From assembly GCF_902706285.1 (NCBI RefSeq), contig NZ_CACSKD010000009.1:124001-188000 (forward strand): 64,000 bases of DNA, in the 5' to 3' direction. Source of the DNA: Rhizobium sp. 18055 (GTDB taxonomy: Bacteria > Pseudomonadota > Alphaproteobacteria > Rhizobiales > Rhizobiaceae). Position numbers and translations under genes: made by a program. Numbering within the stretch: the first letter of the stretch is position 1; every line of letters starts with the position of its first letter. This document shows positions 47,727-55,714 of this stretch, one piece after another. The notes under the pieces are model-generated. The model was not told where the DNA came from. It saw only the letters and a program-made list of their open reading frames with translations, and searched no databases.

Positions 47727-47810
47727 CGGATACCTCCTCACCCAATAGCTATGACAGGCGGGCGGGAAGTCCATACGGTATAGGCATCAGAGAGGGGCTG
47801 GCGTGATGCG

Positions 47811-48461
47811 CTATGGTTTGGCGCCGTAGCGCAGGCCATCGACGAGGAGAGCGACCATGCGGCGGGCCGGTGCGGTATCGCCATCGGGTCCCGGGGTCGA
47901 GAGCTTGGCGAGGGCATGCAGCAGATCGTTTGAATCGATGCCGGTGCGGACCTCGCCGGCCCTGGTCGCGGTGTCCAGCAGACTGTCGAGCGCCGGGCGG
48001 AGCCGCTGGTCGAAATAGGCGGGGAGCGCCTCGTAGGCCGGGTCGCCGGAGTGGAGCGCGGCGGCGAGGCCGCGTTTGGCGGAGATGAAATCGACGAAAC
48101 GCTGCATCCACCGCGCCAGTGCTTCACCCGGCCCATATTCCGCCGACAGAGCCGAAGCAGCGTTGGCGCAGGCGTCGATCTCGCGGCGCAGGACGGCCTT
48201 GATCAGGTCGGAGCGCTGCGGAAAATGGCGATAGAGGGTGCCGACGCCGACACCGGCCTTGCTGGCGATCTCGCGCACCGGCGCATCGACGCCGGATGCC
48301 GAAAACACCTGCAAAGCAACCTGCAACAGGACATCGAGATTGCGCTGGGCGTCGGCGCGAACGCGCTTTCCAGTGCCAGTGCCAGTGCCAGTGCCGAGGC
48401 TGTCGGTGGGGCCTTTTTCAGGCTGCGGAGCACCATGCTGATGGTCGGATTCGTCGGACAC
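47811..48461 (-). CDS. TetR/AcrR-family transcriptional regulator
   Basis: 216-aa repressor-type regulator. After a 40-residue hydrophilic N-terminal extension comes the TetR helix-turn-helix (LLQVALQVFSASGVDAPVREIASKAGVGVGTLYRHFPQRSDLIKAVLRREI), then a ligand-binding domain. The N-terminal tail contains four Gly-Thr pairs encoded by a hexanucleotide repeat. GTG 48461 is chosen as start, with AAGG 9 nt upstream; the frame stays open much further but crosses the operator region. It is divergent from the hydrolase at 48582, with two palindromes between them, and probably represses that gene and itself. Confidence 0.88.
   Translation of the reverse strand: MSDESDHQHGAPQPEKGPTDSLGTGTGTGTGKRVRADAQRNLDVLLQVALQVFSASGVDAPVREIASKAGVGVGTLYRHFPQRSDLIKAVLRREIDACANAASALSAEYGPGEALARWMQRFVDFISAKRGLAAALHSGDPAYEALPAYFDQRLRPALDSLLDTATRAGEVRTGIDSNDLLHALAKLSTPGPDGDTAPARRMVALLVDGLRYGAKP
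48370..48395. repeat. Hexanucleotide tandem repeat inside the TetR gene
   Basis: CCAGTG is repeated four times, followed by CC. In the TetR frame it encodes alternating Gly-Thr residues just before the DNA-binding domain. Loss or gain of a unit keeps the frame and would change linker length by two residues. Confidence 0.85.
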
Positions 48462-48479
48462 GCAATCTTGCCTTGCTAA

Positions 48480-48518
48480 ACGGAACAATGTTCCGTATAA
48501 AAACGGAATGTGGTTCCG
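48480..48518. promoter_or_regulatory. Double palindromic operator between tetR and hydrolase
   Basis: A perfect 17-bp palindrome (ACGGAACAATGTTCCGT, 48480-48496) and a second, imperfect one with the same CGGAA...TTCCG half-sites (48504-48518) lie 23 bp apart centre to centre, in the 120-bp divergent region. Both fit TetR-family operators and should bind the adjacent regulator. Confidence 0.75.
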
Positions 48519-48581
48519 CTTGATCGTTCTAGCACGACCGGGCGGCGTTGACCACAGATCGACAGATAAAGGAAGATCACC

Positions 48582-49607
48582 ATGCTCGACAAGACCGCAG
48601 ACACCTCCACCGGCGCGACATCCGCTGCGGCCAGTCATTTTCGCGATCATGCGCTGATCGGCCAGGCGGCCAGCATTCCCGTCGGTGCGGCGTCGCCGGT
48701 CGTGTCCGTCAGCCCGGTGACGCTGCTGGCGTCGGATCGCACCATCGACCTGCAAATGCGGATTTCGGCGCCGACCACCGGCCGCGACCTGCCAATCATC
48801 CTGCTTTCGCACGGGCATGGCCGCTCGAACCATCTGTCGTCGCTGAACGGTTACGGGCCGCTTGCCAGCTTCTGGGCGGCACATGGCTTCGTGGTGATCC
48901 AGCCGACGCATCTGAGCTCGAAGTCGCTGAGCCTCGATCCGGCCAGTGCCGGCGGGCCGCTGTTCTGGCGCTCGCGGATCGAGGACATGACGCGCATTCT
49001 CGACCAGCTCGAGGTGATCGAGGCCTGCGTGCCGCAGATCACCGGGCGGCTGGACCGCTCACGGGTGGCAGTTGCCGGGCATTCGATGGGTGGGCATACG
49101 GCGAGCATGCTGCTCGGCGCGCAGCTGACCGATCCCGATGACGGGACGCTGATCGATCTGGCCGAACCGCGGATCAAGGCCGGTGTGCTGCTGGCCGCAC
49201 CCGGCAATGGCGGGGACGACCTCAGTGCCTACGCCTACGAGAACTATTCGTTCTTCCGCCATATCAGCTTTGCCGGAATGACGACGCCGGCGCTTGTTGT
49301 GACAGGCGATGCCGATGTCTCGCCGCATCTGACAGTGCGCGGCGCCGACTGGCATGCCGATCCCTACAGGCTGAGTTCCGGCCCGAAGTCGCTGCTGACG
49401 CTCAAAGGCGGCGGACACGGGCTCGGCGGCATTGCCGGCTATGACGCCGCCGAGACGGATGACGAGAGCATCGAGCGGGTGGCCGTCGTGCAGCGGCTGA
49501 CATGGGCCTATCTGCGCAGCGCGCTCTATCCCGAGGACACTGCCTGGTCGGAGGCTTGTGCCGCCCTTGACGGGTTGGCGGCGCTCGGCCGGGTCGAGGC
49601 CAGGTGA
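48582..49607 (+). CDS. Alpha/beta hydrolase regulated by adjacent TetR
   Basis: 341-aa serine hydrolase without a signal peptide. The oxyanion region is LPIILLSHGHGRSNHLSSLNGYG, the nucleophile elbow AVAGHSMGGHTAS (~165), a likely acid is in VVTGDADVSPH and the His in LKGGGHGLGG. The overall pattern is like chlorophyllase- or platelet-activating-factor-hydrolase-type enzymes. AAGGAAG lies 7 nt before ATG 48582. The divergent TetR gene and operators indicate induction by a small compound, perhaps its substrate; an aldo/keto reductase follows 68 nt downstream and may be co-induced. Confidence 0.85.
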   Translation: MLDKTADTSTGATSAAASHFRDHALIGQAASIPVGAASPVVSVSPVTLLASDRTIDLQMRISAPTTGRDLPIILLSHGHGRSNHLSSLNGYGPLASFWAAHGFVVIQPTHLSSKSLSLDPASAGGPLFWRSRIEDMTRILDQLEVIEACVPQITGRLDRSRVAVAGHSMGGHTASMLLGAQLTDPDDGTLIDLAEPRIKAGVLLAAPGNGGDDLSAYAYENYSFFRHISFAGMTTPALVVTGDADVSPHLTVRGADWHADPYRLSSGPKSLLTLKGGGHGLGGIAGYDAAETDDESIERVAVVQRLTWAYLRSALYPEDTAWSEACAALDGLAALGRVEAR

Positions 49608-49675
49608 TGGCTTGAAACGCGCAACGGCTTGTTCGCGACACCGCGCAACGATTTCACGGAAGAAGGAAAACAGTC

Positions 49676-50707
49676 ATGCAATATCGCTCACTTGGAAAAA
49701 CCGGCATCAAGGTCAGCCCCTATTGCCTGGGTGCAATGATGCTCGGCGGGCTTGGAAATCCGGATCACGACGAGGGGATCGGGATGATCCACAAGGCGCT
49801 GGATACCGGCATCAATTTCATCGATACGGCCGACCGGTATAGCCGCGGCGAGTCCGAGGAGATCGTCGGCAAGGCGTTGAAGGGCCGGCGCGAGCATGTG
49901 GTGCTGGCCACCAAGGTGCATGGGCCGATGGGCGACGATCCGAACGAACAGGGCAATTCGCGCCGCTGGATCACCCGTGCCGTGGAGGGTTCGCTGCGCC
50001 GGTTGCAGACCGATTACATCGACCTCTACCAGATCCACCGGCCGGCACCCGACACCGATATCGAGGAGACGCTGTCGGTATTCACCGATCTGATGCGGGA
50101 GGGCAAGGTGCGGGCGATCGGCGCATCGACCTTCCCGGCCTCTGAGATCGTCGAGGCGCAATGGGTGGCCGAGCGGCGGGGTCTCGCCCGCTTCCGCACC
50201 GAGCAGCCGCCCTATTCGATCCTCGACCGCAGCATCGAACGCGAGGTGCTGCCGGTCTGCGAGAAATACGGCATGGGGGTGATGGTGTGGAGCCCGCTGT
50301 CGAAGGGCCTGCTGACCGGCCGTTACCGCAAGGGCCGCGAGATGCCCGACAGCCTGCGCGCACGCTACATGCCCAGGCAGATGTCGAACGAGCAAAGCCT
50401 GGATGCGGTGGAGCAGCTGATCCCGCTGGCAGAAGAGGCGGGGCTGTCGCTGATGCACATGGCGATGGGCTTCGTGACCGCCCACCGCAGCGTCACCTCG
50501 GCGATCCTAGGGCCGCGGACGATGGAGCATCTCGACGGGTTGCTGGATGGTGCCGAGGTGCGGCTTTCCGATGAGATCCTCGACCGGATCGACGCCATCG
50601 TTCCGCCGGGCACGGATGTCGGGATCAACGAGGCGGGCTACAATCCGCCGGCGGTGATGCAGGCCGGTTTGCGCCGGCGGCCGGTGAGCGAGCGTTCTGC
50701 GGCCTGA
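49676..50707 (+). CDS. Aldo/keto reductase
   Basis: 343-aa NADPH-dependent oxidoreductase of the AKR superfamily (YajO/YdjG-like). Catalytic Asp and Tyr lie in INFIDTADRYSRGESEEIVGKAL, Lys in VVLATKVHGP, and the substrate His in IDLYQIHRPAPDTDIEETL; NADP-binding residues sit near TSAILGPRTMEHLDG. GAAGAAGGAA precedes the ATG. It follows the TetR-controlled hydrolase in the same direction, so it may reduce a carbonyl from the same compound. Confidence 0.93.
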   Translation: MQYRSLGKTGIKVSPYCLGAMMLGGLGNPDHDEGIGMIHKALDTGINFIDTADRYSRGESEEIVGKALKGRREHVVLATKVHGPMGDDPNEQGNSRRWITRAVEGSLRRLQTDYIDLYQIHRPAPDTDIEETLSVFTDLMREGKVRAIGASTFPASEIVEAQWVAERRGLARFRTEQPPYSILDRSIEREVLPVCEKYGMGVMVWSPLSKGLLTGRYRKGREMPDSLRARYMPRQMSNEQSLDAVEQLIPLAEEAGLSLMHMAMGFVTAHRSVTSAILGPRTMEHLDGLLDGAEVRLSDEILDRIDAIVPPGTDVGINEAGYNPPAVMQAGLRRRPVSERSAA

Positions 50708-50730
50708 GTGGCCGACGCGGGATAATGTGG

Positions 50731-50761
50731 AAGAGCAGCCGCCGAAGGTGCGGCTGCTCTT
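50731..50761 (+). terminator. Perfect hairpin after the aldo/keto reductase gene
   Basis: AAGAGCAGCCGC pairs perfectly with GCGGCTGCTCTT (12 bp) around a 7-nt loop, 23 nt after the stop. There is no T-run, so termination strength is uncertain. Confidence 0.6.
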
Positions 50762-50805
50762 CTGCCGATCTGGCGCCAGCGCCGAAAGTCGATGTTGTGG
50801 AAGTG

Positions 50806-51006
50806 TCAGAAAACCTCTCGTGCGACCACAATAGCCATCGCCATCAGAGGAATGGTCACGACGCTGATCAGCGTCCAAAGCAGAATGCCCGCTGCGACCC
50901 CAATATGCCTGAATGCGTATATCAGCGCGTTTCGTTTGACCAACCAAGGGGCGACCGCGCCAAGGGCTATTCCCGCCAGCCAGATCATAGCTCTGTCTTC
51001 CGTCAT
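50806..51006 (-). CDS. 66-residue small membrane protein
   Basis: Starts MTEDRAMIWLAGIALGAVAPWLV, with two hydrophobic segments (~7-23 and ~37-60: VAAGILLWTLISVVTIPLMAMAIVV) joined by KRNALIYAFRH. GAGG lies 8 nt before ATG 51006; the frame extends 51 nt further without a better site. No family recognised. It stands alone on the minus strand. Confidence 0.6.
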   Translation of the reverse strand: MTEDRAMIWLAGIALGAVAPWLVKRNALIYAFRHIGVAAGILLWTLISVVTIPLMAMAIVVAREVF

Positions 51007-51228
51007 TTTGATTGCCTCGTCGGACTGCAGCCTTGTTCGCGGCGATCGTTTAACCACTGGCGATTGTACCCTACAAAGCTGTCAGTTACCTGAAGCTTCG
51101 CTTGATGGCCGGGACTTCGAGCCCGCCCGCCCATTCCTGCATGGCTGGGTTGAGTTTGCGGCTGTTGTGATCAGGCCTGCGCACGCCCATATGTAAGCAG
51201 TCAATGATAAGCAAAAGAGAGAAACACA

Positions 51229-51396
51229 ATGTCCTTCCGTCAGTCCATTCGTGACGGCTTCCTTGGTCGCGCCTTTGCGATGATCGGTGCCGCCAATGCC
51301 GTCACCGCAACGCTCGAATCCGGCCGTCGCCCGAGGCAGCGCGATCTGCGCGAACTCGGCATCGATCCTGCCATGTTCGGCCGCAACGGCCACTAA
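51229..51396 (+). CDS. 55-residue DUF1127-like small protein
   Basis: Encodes MSFRQSIRDGFLGRAFAMIG, then AANAVTATLESGRRP and RQRDLRELGIDPAMFGRNGH. The end RDLRELGID resembles the C-terminal motif of the DUF1127 family, small basic proteins common in rhizobia and linked to RNA turnover and phosphate responses in Agrobacterium. AGAGAG lies 8 nt before the ATG, and a good terminator follows 46 nt after the stop, supporting a real monocistronic gene. Confidence 0.7.
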   Translation: MSFRQSIRDGFLGRAFAMIGAANAVTATLESGRRPRQRDLRELGIDPAMFGRNGH

Positions 51397-51442
51397 CGCG
51401 ATATAGCGTGATAAAGGCGGTCCCGATCGCCGGATACAAAAC

Positions 51443-51476
51443 AGCCCGCAACCGGATGGTCGCGGGCTTTATTTTT
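51443..51476 (+). terminator. Rho-independent terminator after the DUF1127-like gene
   Basis: AGCCCGC-A-ACC pairs with GGT-C-GCGGGCT (one mismatch) around GGAT and is followed by TTATTTTTG. It is convergent with the DUF475 gene ending at 51535. Confidence 0.85.
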
Positions 51477-51534
51477 GTCTTCAGTTCTGTGCGTGGGTTG
51501 GCCGCAGCGCCGGGCGCTGCAGCCTCGTTGCCGG

Positions 51535-52659
51535 TCAGGCCTGGACCTGCGGCTCCCGCTTCAGTTCTGGCGTCTGCGGCTCTGGCGTCTCAGCAAGTGC
51601 GTGTTCTTCCGCACGCTCTTTCTTGTTGTGGCGGATGGAGGACCACAGCGAGATGCCGATCAGCGTCGCGCCGCCGAGGCCGGTGATGACCTCGGGGATG
51701 TGGAACATCGTCTGCACATACATGATCACCGAGAGGATCAGGATGGCGTAGAAGGCGCCGTGCTCGAGATAGCGGTATTCGGCAAGCGTGCCCTTCTCCA
51801 CCAGCATGATGGTCATCGAGCGCACATACATGGCGCCGATGCCGAGGCCGATGGCGATGACGAAGAGGTTCTGCGTCAGCGCGAAGGCGCCGATGACGCC
51901 GTCGAAGGAGAAGCTGGCATCGAGCACTTCAAGATAGATGAAGGCGCCGAGGCCACCCTTGGCGGCAGCGCTCATGGTCTGCTGCGAGGCATCGAGCAGG
52001 CCACCGACCACTTCGACCGCGAGGAAGGTCAGGAGACCGTAGATCGCGCAGTGGACAAAGGTGCTGGCTTCTTCCTCCGGCAGGAAGGACGAGAAGATCA
52101 GGACCAGCGCCAGGACGAAGGCGATCTCGATGCCCTTGATGGTGGCGGAACGCGCCATCAGCCTCTCGAGGCCGGCGATCCAGTGGACCTCCTTCTCGTG
52201 GTTGAAGAAGTAGTTGAGACCGACCATCATCAGGAAGGTGCCGCCGAAGGCTGCGATCGGAAGATGAGCGTCGTTCATGATGCGGGCGTATTCTGCCGGC
52301 TCGCGGGCAGCCAGAACCAGGGCTTCCCAGGGGCCGATCTGCGCGGCGATGGCGACGATTGCCAGCGGGAAGACGATGCGCATGCCGAAGACGGCGATGA
52401 TGATGCCCCAGGTCAGGAACCGGTGCTGCCACTCGGGCGTCATGTCTTTCAGCTTGTTGGCATTGACGATGGCGTTGTCGAAGGAGAGCGAGATCTCCAG
52501 CACGGCGAGCACCGTGCAGATGAAGAAGACGGTCGCCATGCCGCCGATGGTGCCTGTGGTCTGCCAGCCGAGGGCAGCACCGAGGATCAGGCCGAGGACG
52601 GTGACGACGAAGGCCCAGGTGAAATAGCTGAGCGAGGATTTCTGCGTGGTAGGGGTCAT
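51535..52659 (-). CDS. DUF475 (TerC-like) multi-pass membrane protein
   Basis: 374-aa membrane protein with about nine hydrophobic segments. The repeated TerC-type motifs are present: VLEISLSFDNAIVNANKLKDM near the N-terminus and EVLDASFSFDGVIGAFALTQNLFVIAIGLGIGAMYVRS near the centre, each holding the acidic pair thought to bind metal. The C-terminus is a cytoplasmic Pro/Glu/Lys-rich tail. TerC relatives export Mn2+ or help metalate secreted proteins; DUF475 members may do likewise (inference). ATG 52659 (MTPTTQKSSLSYF) with GAGG upstream is preferred over a start 78 nt earlier. Confidence 0.88.
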   Translation of the reverse strand: MTPTTQKSSLSYFTWAFVVTVLGLILGAALGWQTTGTIGGMATVFFICTVLAVLEISLSFDNAIVNANKLKDMTPEWQHRFLTWGIIIAVFGMRIVFPLAIVAIAAQIGPWEALVLAAREPAEYARIMNDAHLPIAAFGGTFLMMVGLNYFFNHEKEVHWIAGLERLMARSATIKGIEIAFVLALVLIFSSFLPEEEASTFVHCAIYGLLTFLAVEVVGGLLDASQQTMSAAAKGGLGAFIYLEVLDASFSFDGVIGAFALTQNLFVIAIGLGIGAMYVRSMTIMLVEKGTLAEYRYLEHGAFYAILILSVIMYVQTMFHIPEVITGLGGATLIGISLWSSIRHNKKERAEEHALAETPEPQTPELKREPQVQA

Positions 52660-52946
52660 GACCGCACCTCGCAGCCAGTGGTGGCGAGAGAGAAGATGCG
52701 GGAAAAACGCGACATACCACAACGGGCATGCGCGCAAGGCATGGTGTGCTTTTTCATAGACTGAAAATCCGCCGGCTTATTTGCAGGCGGTACCGACATC
52801 ACGAGAGCGCCGTAAAAACTCTCGCCAGAGGGGCCCGGCACCAGGTTGTCCCGTCAGCCGATGTCTGAGGCTGTGGGATCAAGGGAAGGTAGTGATGTTA
52901 TTTCCGCAGTCAAGATCGACGCCCTGCAGGCAGCCTGCTTTTCTTC

Positions 52947-52971
52947 GGAACCATCCGGCCATTTCGTCGTT
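52947..52971 (+). promoter_or_regulatory. EcfG/RpoE2-type general-stress promoter
   Basis: GGAAC (52947-52951), 16 nt, CGTT (52968-52971) match the consensus exactly. Transcription should start near 52978 and lead through a tandem repeat into the genes at 53056 and 53353. Confidence 0.75.
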
Positions 52972-53007
52972 AGGGTTGAGTTATGCGGTGGATACATCGC
53001 AGGCGTG

Positions 53008-53040
53008 CCGACTTCACATGCAAGCCGACTTCACATGCAA
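53008..53040 (+). repeat. 16-bp direct repeat in a 5' leader
   Basis: CCGACTTCACATGCAA occurs twice, one base apart, inside the predicted leader and ending 3 nt before the GGGAGG ribosome site of the 82-aa gene. Confidence 0.85.
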
Positions 53041-53055
53041 AACGGGAGGCAGATG

Positions 53056-53304
53056 ATGCACAGTTCCACCCATGGCCCGGATACCCATATTCCGGACAAA
53101 CGCACCCAGGCACCTGACCGGATGAAGCGGGCCAAGCCGAACCGGATGCGCAATGCGCAGGTGATGCCGCCGCATCACGTGGACCTGACCCTGACGCCGG
53201 GCGTCCACCACGACATTCACGTTCCCGCCCATGTGACGGGTGGCGACCTGTCCCGCAAGGGGCCGTTGCCGGCGTCCGAAGACAAGAGTGATGGCAAGCG
53301 CTGA
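53056..53304 (+). CDS. 82-residue His/Pro-rich small protein under stress promoter
   Basis: Starts MHSSTHGPDTHIPDKRTQAP and continues with a basic stretch (RMKRAKPNRMRNAQVMPPHHVD) and LTLTPGVHHDIHVPAHVTGGD; the tail is charged (SEDKSDGKR). Nine or more His residues suggest metal binding, and the composition suggests a disordered, perhaps protective, protein; neither is shown. GGGAGG lies 6 nt before ATG 53056, deciding it over ATG 53053. It is the first gene after the EcfG promoter. Confidence 0.7.
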   Translation: MHSSTHGPDTHIPDKRTQAPDRMKRAKPNRMRNAQVMPPHHVDLTLTPGVHHDIHVPAHVTGGDLSRKGPLPASEDKSDGKR

Positions 53305-53352
53305 GCTGGCGTTTCCATTGGAGCGACTTCCCCAATCAATGATGAGAGAACG

Positions 53353-53532
53353 ATGAAGACCAATACCGTGCCTGACGAGATCTACCTTAAGCATGAGAAC
53401 GAATGGCAGGCGCTGCGGCAGATCGCCGACAGCAAGCTGGATCTGCGGACGATCGAGACGCGGCTGGGGTATGCCTTCCCGGTGAAGGATGGATCGCGCC
53501 CGGATGCAGGCAAGGTCTTACCAGCCGGTTGA
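53353..53532 (+). CDS. 59-residue small protein, second gene of stress unit
   Basis: Encodes MKTNTVPDEIYLKHENEWQA, then LRQIADSKLDLRTIETRLGY and AFPVKDGSRPDAGKVLPAG. The helical region around residues 12-40 is amphipathic. GAGAGAACG precedes the ATG, 48 nt after the 82-aa gene stop, with no terminator between, so both are likely on one stress-induced transcript. A hairpin follows 19 nt after the stop. No family is recognised. Confidence 0.6.
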   Translation: MKTNTVPDEIYLKHENEWQALRQIADSKLDLRTIETRLGYAFPVKDGSRPDAGKVLPAG

Positions 53533-53551
53533 GCGGACATCCGTTCTATAG

Positions 53552-53583
53552 ATGATGCCCTGCTTTTGTCAGGGCGTCATGTT
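53552..53583 (+). terminator. Hairpin after the small stress genes
   Basis: ATGATGCCCTG pairs with CAGGGCGTCAT (11 bp, one G.U) around CTTTTGT and is followed by GTTT. It ends the two-gene unit. Confidence 0.7.
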
Positions 53584-53659
53584 TGGCGATGATGGAGGAA
53601 AGGGACTGCGCTGAACGGTACGCGGTCGATCGCCTTCCGGTCATCTTGAGCCTACACCC

Positions 53660-54223
53660 TCAGAAGCCGATCGTTTCCTCGAACTCGTCCCAGGATTGGG
53701 AGATCTCGTAGCGGCCGATGCCGGGGATGGCGAAGTGGCCGAAATAGGGGCTGAGCTGGAATTCGGCGAAGGTTTCGCTGAGCTGGCGGACGGCGCCGAC
53801 ATAGATCGCCGAGGCAAGCCCGGTGCGGTTGGCACCATGCTCGCAGTGGATCAGCAGCGGTTTGGGTGCGTCGGCCATCAGTTTGGCGAGCCGCTGGGAT
53901 TCGGCGATCGGCAGCACCTTCGACGACGAGATCGGGAAATCGATCAGCGTGATGCCAGCCTTGGTGGCGGCGTCGGTCTCGGCCTGATACCAGGCGGTTC
54001 GTTTCTCGTCGCGCAGGTTCAGGATGGTCTTGATGCCGTAGTCATGGGCGTAGGTGGCGATATCGGAGCCGCTCGGCTGGGCGGATCGATACAGTTCGCC
54101 GGGGATGACCTCATGGAAATTTCCGGTCAACTGCCCGATGCCTGCATGGCCAAGGACCAGCAGGGCTGCGGCAAGGACCAGGCGCACCGGCCATTTCAAA
54201 AATGCGAAATGTCTGAGCTTCAT
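53660..54223 (-). CDS. Membrane-anchored or exported dual-specificity protein phosphatase
   Basis: 187-aa protein. A basic N-terminus and hydrophobic helix (VRLVLAAALLVLGHAGIGQL, ~14-33) form a signal anchor or signal peptide, so the catalytic domain should face the periplasm. The phosphatase loop HCEHGANRTG (CX5R, ~128) and the preceding LIDFPISSS region, with YRSAQPS and ILNLRDE near the start, place it in the tyrosine/dual-specificity phosphatase superfamily. Cys and Arg are both present, so activity is expected. Substrate unknown; phosphorylated envelope proteins, inositides or polysaccharides are possible. Confidence 0.85.
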   Translation of the reverse strand: MKLRHFAFLKWPVRLVLAAALLVLGHAGIGQLTGNFHEVIPGELYRSAQPSGSDIATYAHDYGIKTILNLRDEKRTAWYQAETDAATKAGITLIDFPISSSKVLPIAESQRLAKLMADAPKPLLIHCEHGANRTGLASAIYVGAVRQLSETFAEFQLSPYFGHFAIPGIGRYEISQSWDEFEETIGF

Positions 54224-54488
54224 ATCTCTAACTTCGGCAGTCCCTGTGACCGCGCTTCATCATCGCCCTTCACATGGGGAGGCGGGCTTTCAGATGCGAT
54301 CCAATTCAAGGAAACGTGACTGTCCGCCACCCTAATCGTCAATTGCTACGATCGTGTGGCGGCTGTGTTGCAAAATATGGCGCGCTCGCAAAACTTGCCA
54401 CTTTGACAAAACTGGAAGGGGCAAATGGTGATCGCCAACCTTTCGGAAAGGATTGCGCGGCGATAATCCCGCAAACGGGATTCGCAAC

Positions 54489-55211
54489 ATGGCCAAGACA
54501 GCGACACGCCGCCGCAAGGCACCGACACGATCGAGATCAGGCGCCAGAAGCAGCGGCGGCGGCAGTGCCGTTCCGTGGGTGATCATCGGCGTTCTCGCCG
54601 TTGGCGGCATTGCCGTCTACGACAACTGGAAGAGCGTCAAGCCGATGCTGGCCTCGCATACGCCAGCCCCTGCCGTCTCGCGACCGGTCAGCGTGGCGAA
54701 GAGCATGCCGGTGCGTGAACGCGAGCGCGATGCGGGGCCGAAGGAGACGGCGTCGATCTCCTCGATCTCGCGCATCCTGCCGCCCGCCGCCGTGCCGATC
54801 CCCGCTGCCAAAGCACCTGCCGTCGTGGAGAAGGCGGTGCCGGTGTCGATTTCGCCCGGCCAAACCGAGGCCGCAAAGGCGGCGTTCGGCTATTGCGGGC
54901 AGGGCGAGCATATCAACTGCGTCGCCGACGGCGGCACCTTCTGGTACAAGGGCGAGAAGATCGTCATTGCCGATATCGTCAGCCCCGGCATCGACAATGC
55001 GCGCTGCGACGGCGAGCGCAAGGTCGGCTTTGCCGCCAAGCTCAGACTGCTGAACCTGCTGAATGCCGGATCGTTTTCGATGAACGCCGCCGGCCAGCCC
55101 GACAAGGCCGGTTCGCCGCGGGTGATCTCGCGTGACGGCCGCTCGCTCGGCGGCCAGATGGTCAACGAGGGGCTGGCGCGAAAGCCCGGCACAGGCGCCT
55201 TCTGCGCCTGA
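54489..55211 (+). CDS. Membrane-anchored staphylococcal-nuclease-like protein
   Basis: 240-aa protein with a basic N-terminus (MAKTATRRRKAPTRSRSG), one membrane helix (AVPWVIIGVLAVGGIAVY, ~28-45) and a Pro/Ala-rich linker to ~125. The C-terminal ~110 residues resemble a small SNase/thermonuclease fold: FGYCGQGEHINCVADGGTFWYKGEKIVIADIVSPG ... RLLNLLNAGSF ... RVISRDGRSLGGQMVNEGLAR. The two Cys in the first part may form a disulphide. ATG 54489 lacks a strong ribosome site, so the exact start is uncertain. Probably periplasmic nuclease or nucleic-acid binder. Confidence 0.75.
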   Translation: MAKTATRRRKAPTRSRSGARSSGGGSAVPWVIIGVLAVGGIAVYDNWKSVKPMLASHTPAPAVSRPVSVAKSMPVRERERDAGPKETASISSISRILPPAAVPIPAAKAPAVVEKAVPVSISPGQTEAAKAAFGYCGQGEHINCVADGGTFWYKGEKIVIADIVSPGIDNARCDGERKVGFAAKLRLLNLLNAGSFSMNAAGQPDKAGSPRVISRDGRSLGGQMVNEGLARKPGTGAFCA

Positions 55212-55234
55212 TATCGCTGCCGGGCCAGTGAAGC

Positions 55235-55714
55235 CTATTTCTGCTTCGGTGCCTTGCCGTTGGTCTTGAAGGTGCTGGAAAAGGCGGTGTCGGTGCTCTT
55301 GGCCGTGCATTCGATGGTCACCGGCTTGCCGCCGTAAGGATTGCCCATGGTGCAACTGCCCGAGACCTTCACCTGGCCGGTCATCTTCTGGCCGGCGCCT
55401 GTGACGATCATGTTGAGCGGAAAGGTAACAGTGCCAGCGGAAGCGGCCTTGATCTTGGTGCCGTCACCCTGGAAGCCGAGCATCTTGCCACCGGCGGTGA
55501 AGATGAAGGTGACCTGACCGTTGACCAGCGTGACGCTTGCCAGTTCGTTCTCGCAGGCCTTCGACGCATCGACCTTGCCGACGACAAGCTTGCTGCATCT
55601 GCCGGCCAGCGTCAGCGCGCCCGGGGCGCCCGGAAAGTTCTGTTGTGTCTCGCCCGCTGCCTGCGCCAGGGATGCGCACAGCAATGCGCCAGCGGTCAAA
55701 ATTACCAGTCTCAT
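55235..55714 (-). CDS. Secreted hypothetical protein
   Basis: 159-aa protein with signal peptide MRLVILTAGALLCASLAQA. The mature part has four Cys residues (in AGRCSKL, SKACENEL, SGSCTMG and TIECTAK), which may pair in the periplasm, and is otherwise Gly/Thr/Lys-rich with a beta-strand pattern. No family is recognised. It is convergent with the SNase-like gene, 23 nt apart. Confidence 0.7.
   Translation of the reverse strand: MRLVILTAGALLCASLAQAAGETQQNFPGAPGALTLAGRCSKLVVGKVDASKACENELASVTLVNGQVTFIFTAGGKMLGFQGDGTKIKAASAGTVTFPLNMIVTGAGQKMTGQVKVSGSCTMGNPYGGKPVTIECTAKSTDTAFSSTFKTNGKAPKQK

Larger units (their letters stand above)
52660..53055. other. Divergent intergenic region with stress promoter
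   Basis: About 396 nt between the DUF475 gene and a plus-strand small gene. It contains one perfect EcfG promoter and a 17-bp-period tandem repeat. I looked for a yybP-ykoY manganese riboswitch before the TerC-like gene and did not recognise one. Confidence 0.6.

Noticed and set aside
47738-48136. Minus-strand frame overlapping the TetR 3' end
   Set aside because: Alternative frame of the TetR gene, Ser/Pro/Arg-rich, without a start signal.
52660-52860. Manganese (yybP-ykoY) riboswitch before the TerC-like DUF475 gene
   Set aside because: Searched by eye for the conserved loops and paired helices; none recognised. A covariance search would settle it.
54453-54488. Upstream TTG start for the SNase-like gene
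   Set aside because: AAAGGA directly abuts the TTG with no spacing, so it cannot serve it; ATG 54489 was kept with uncertainty.
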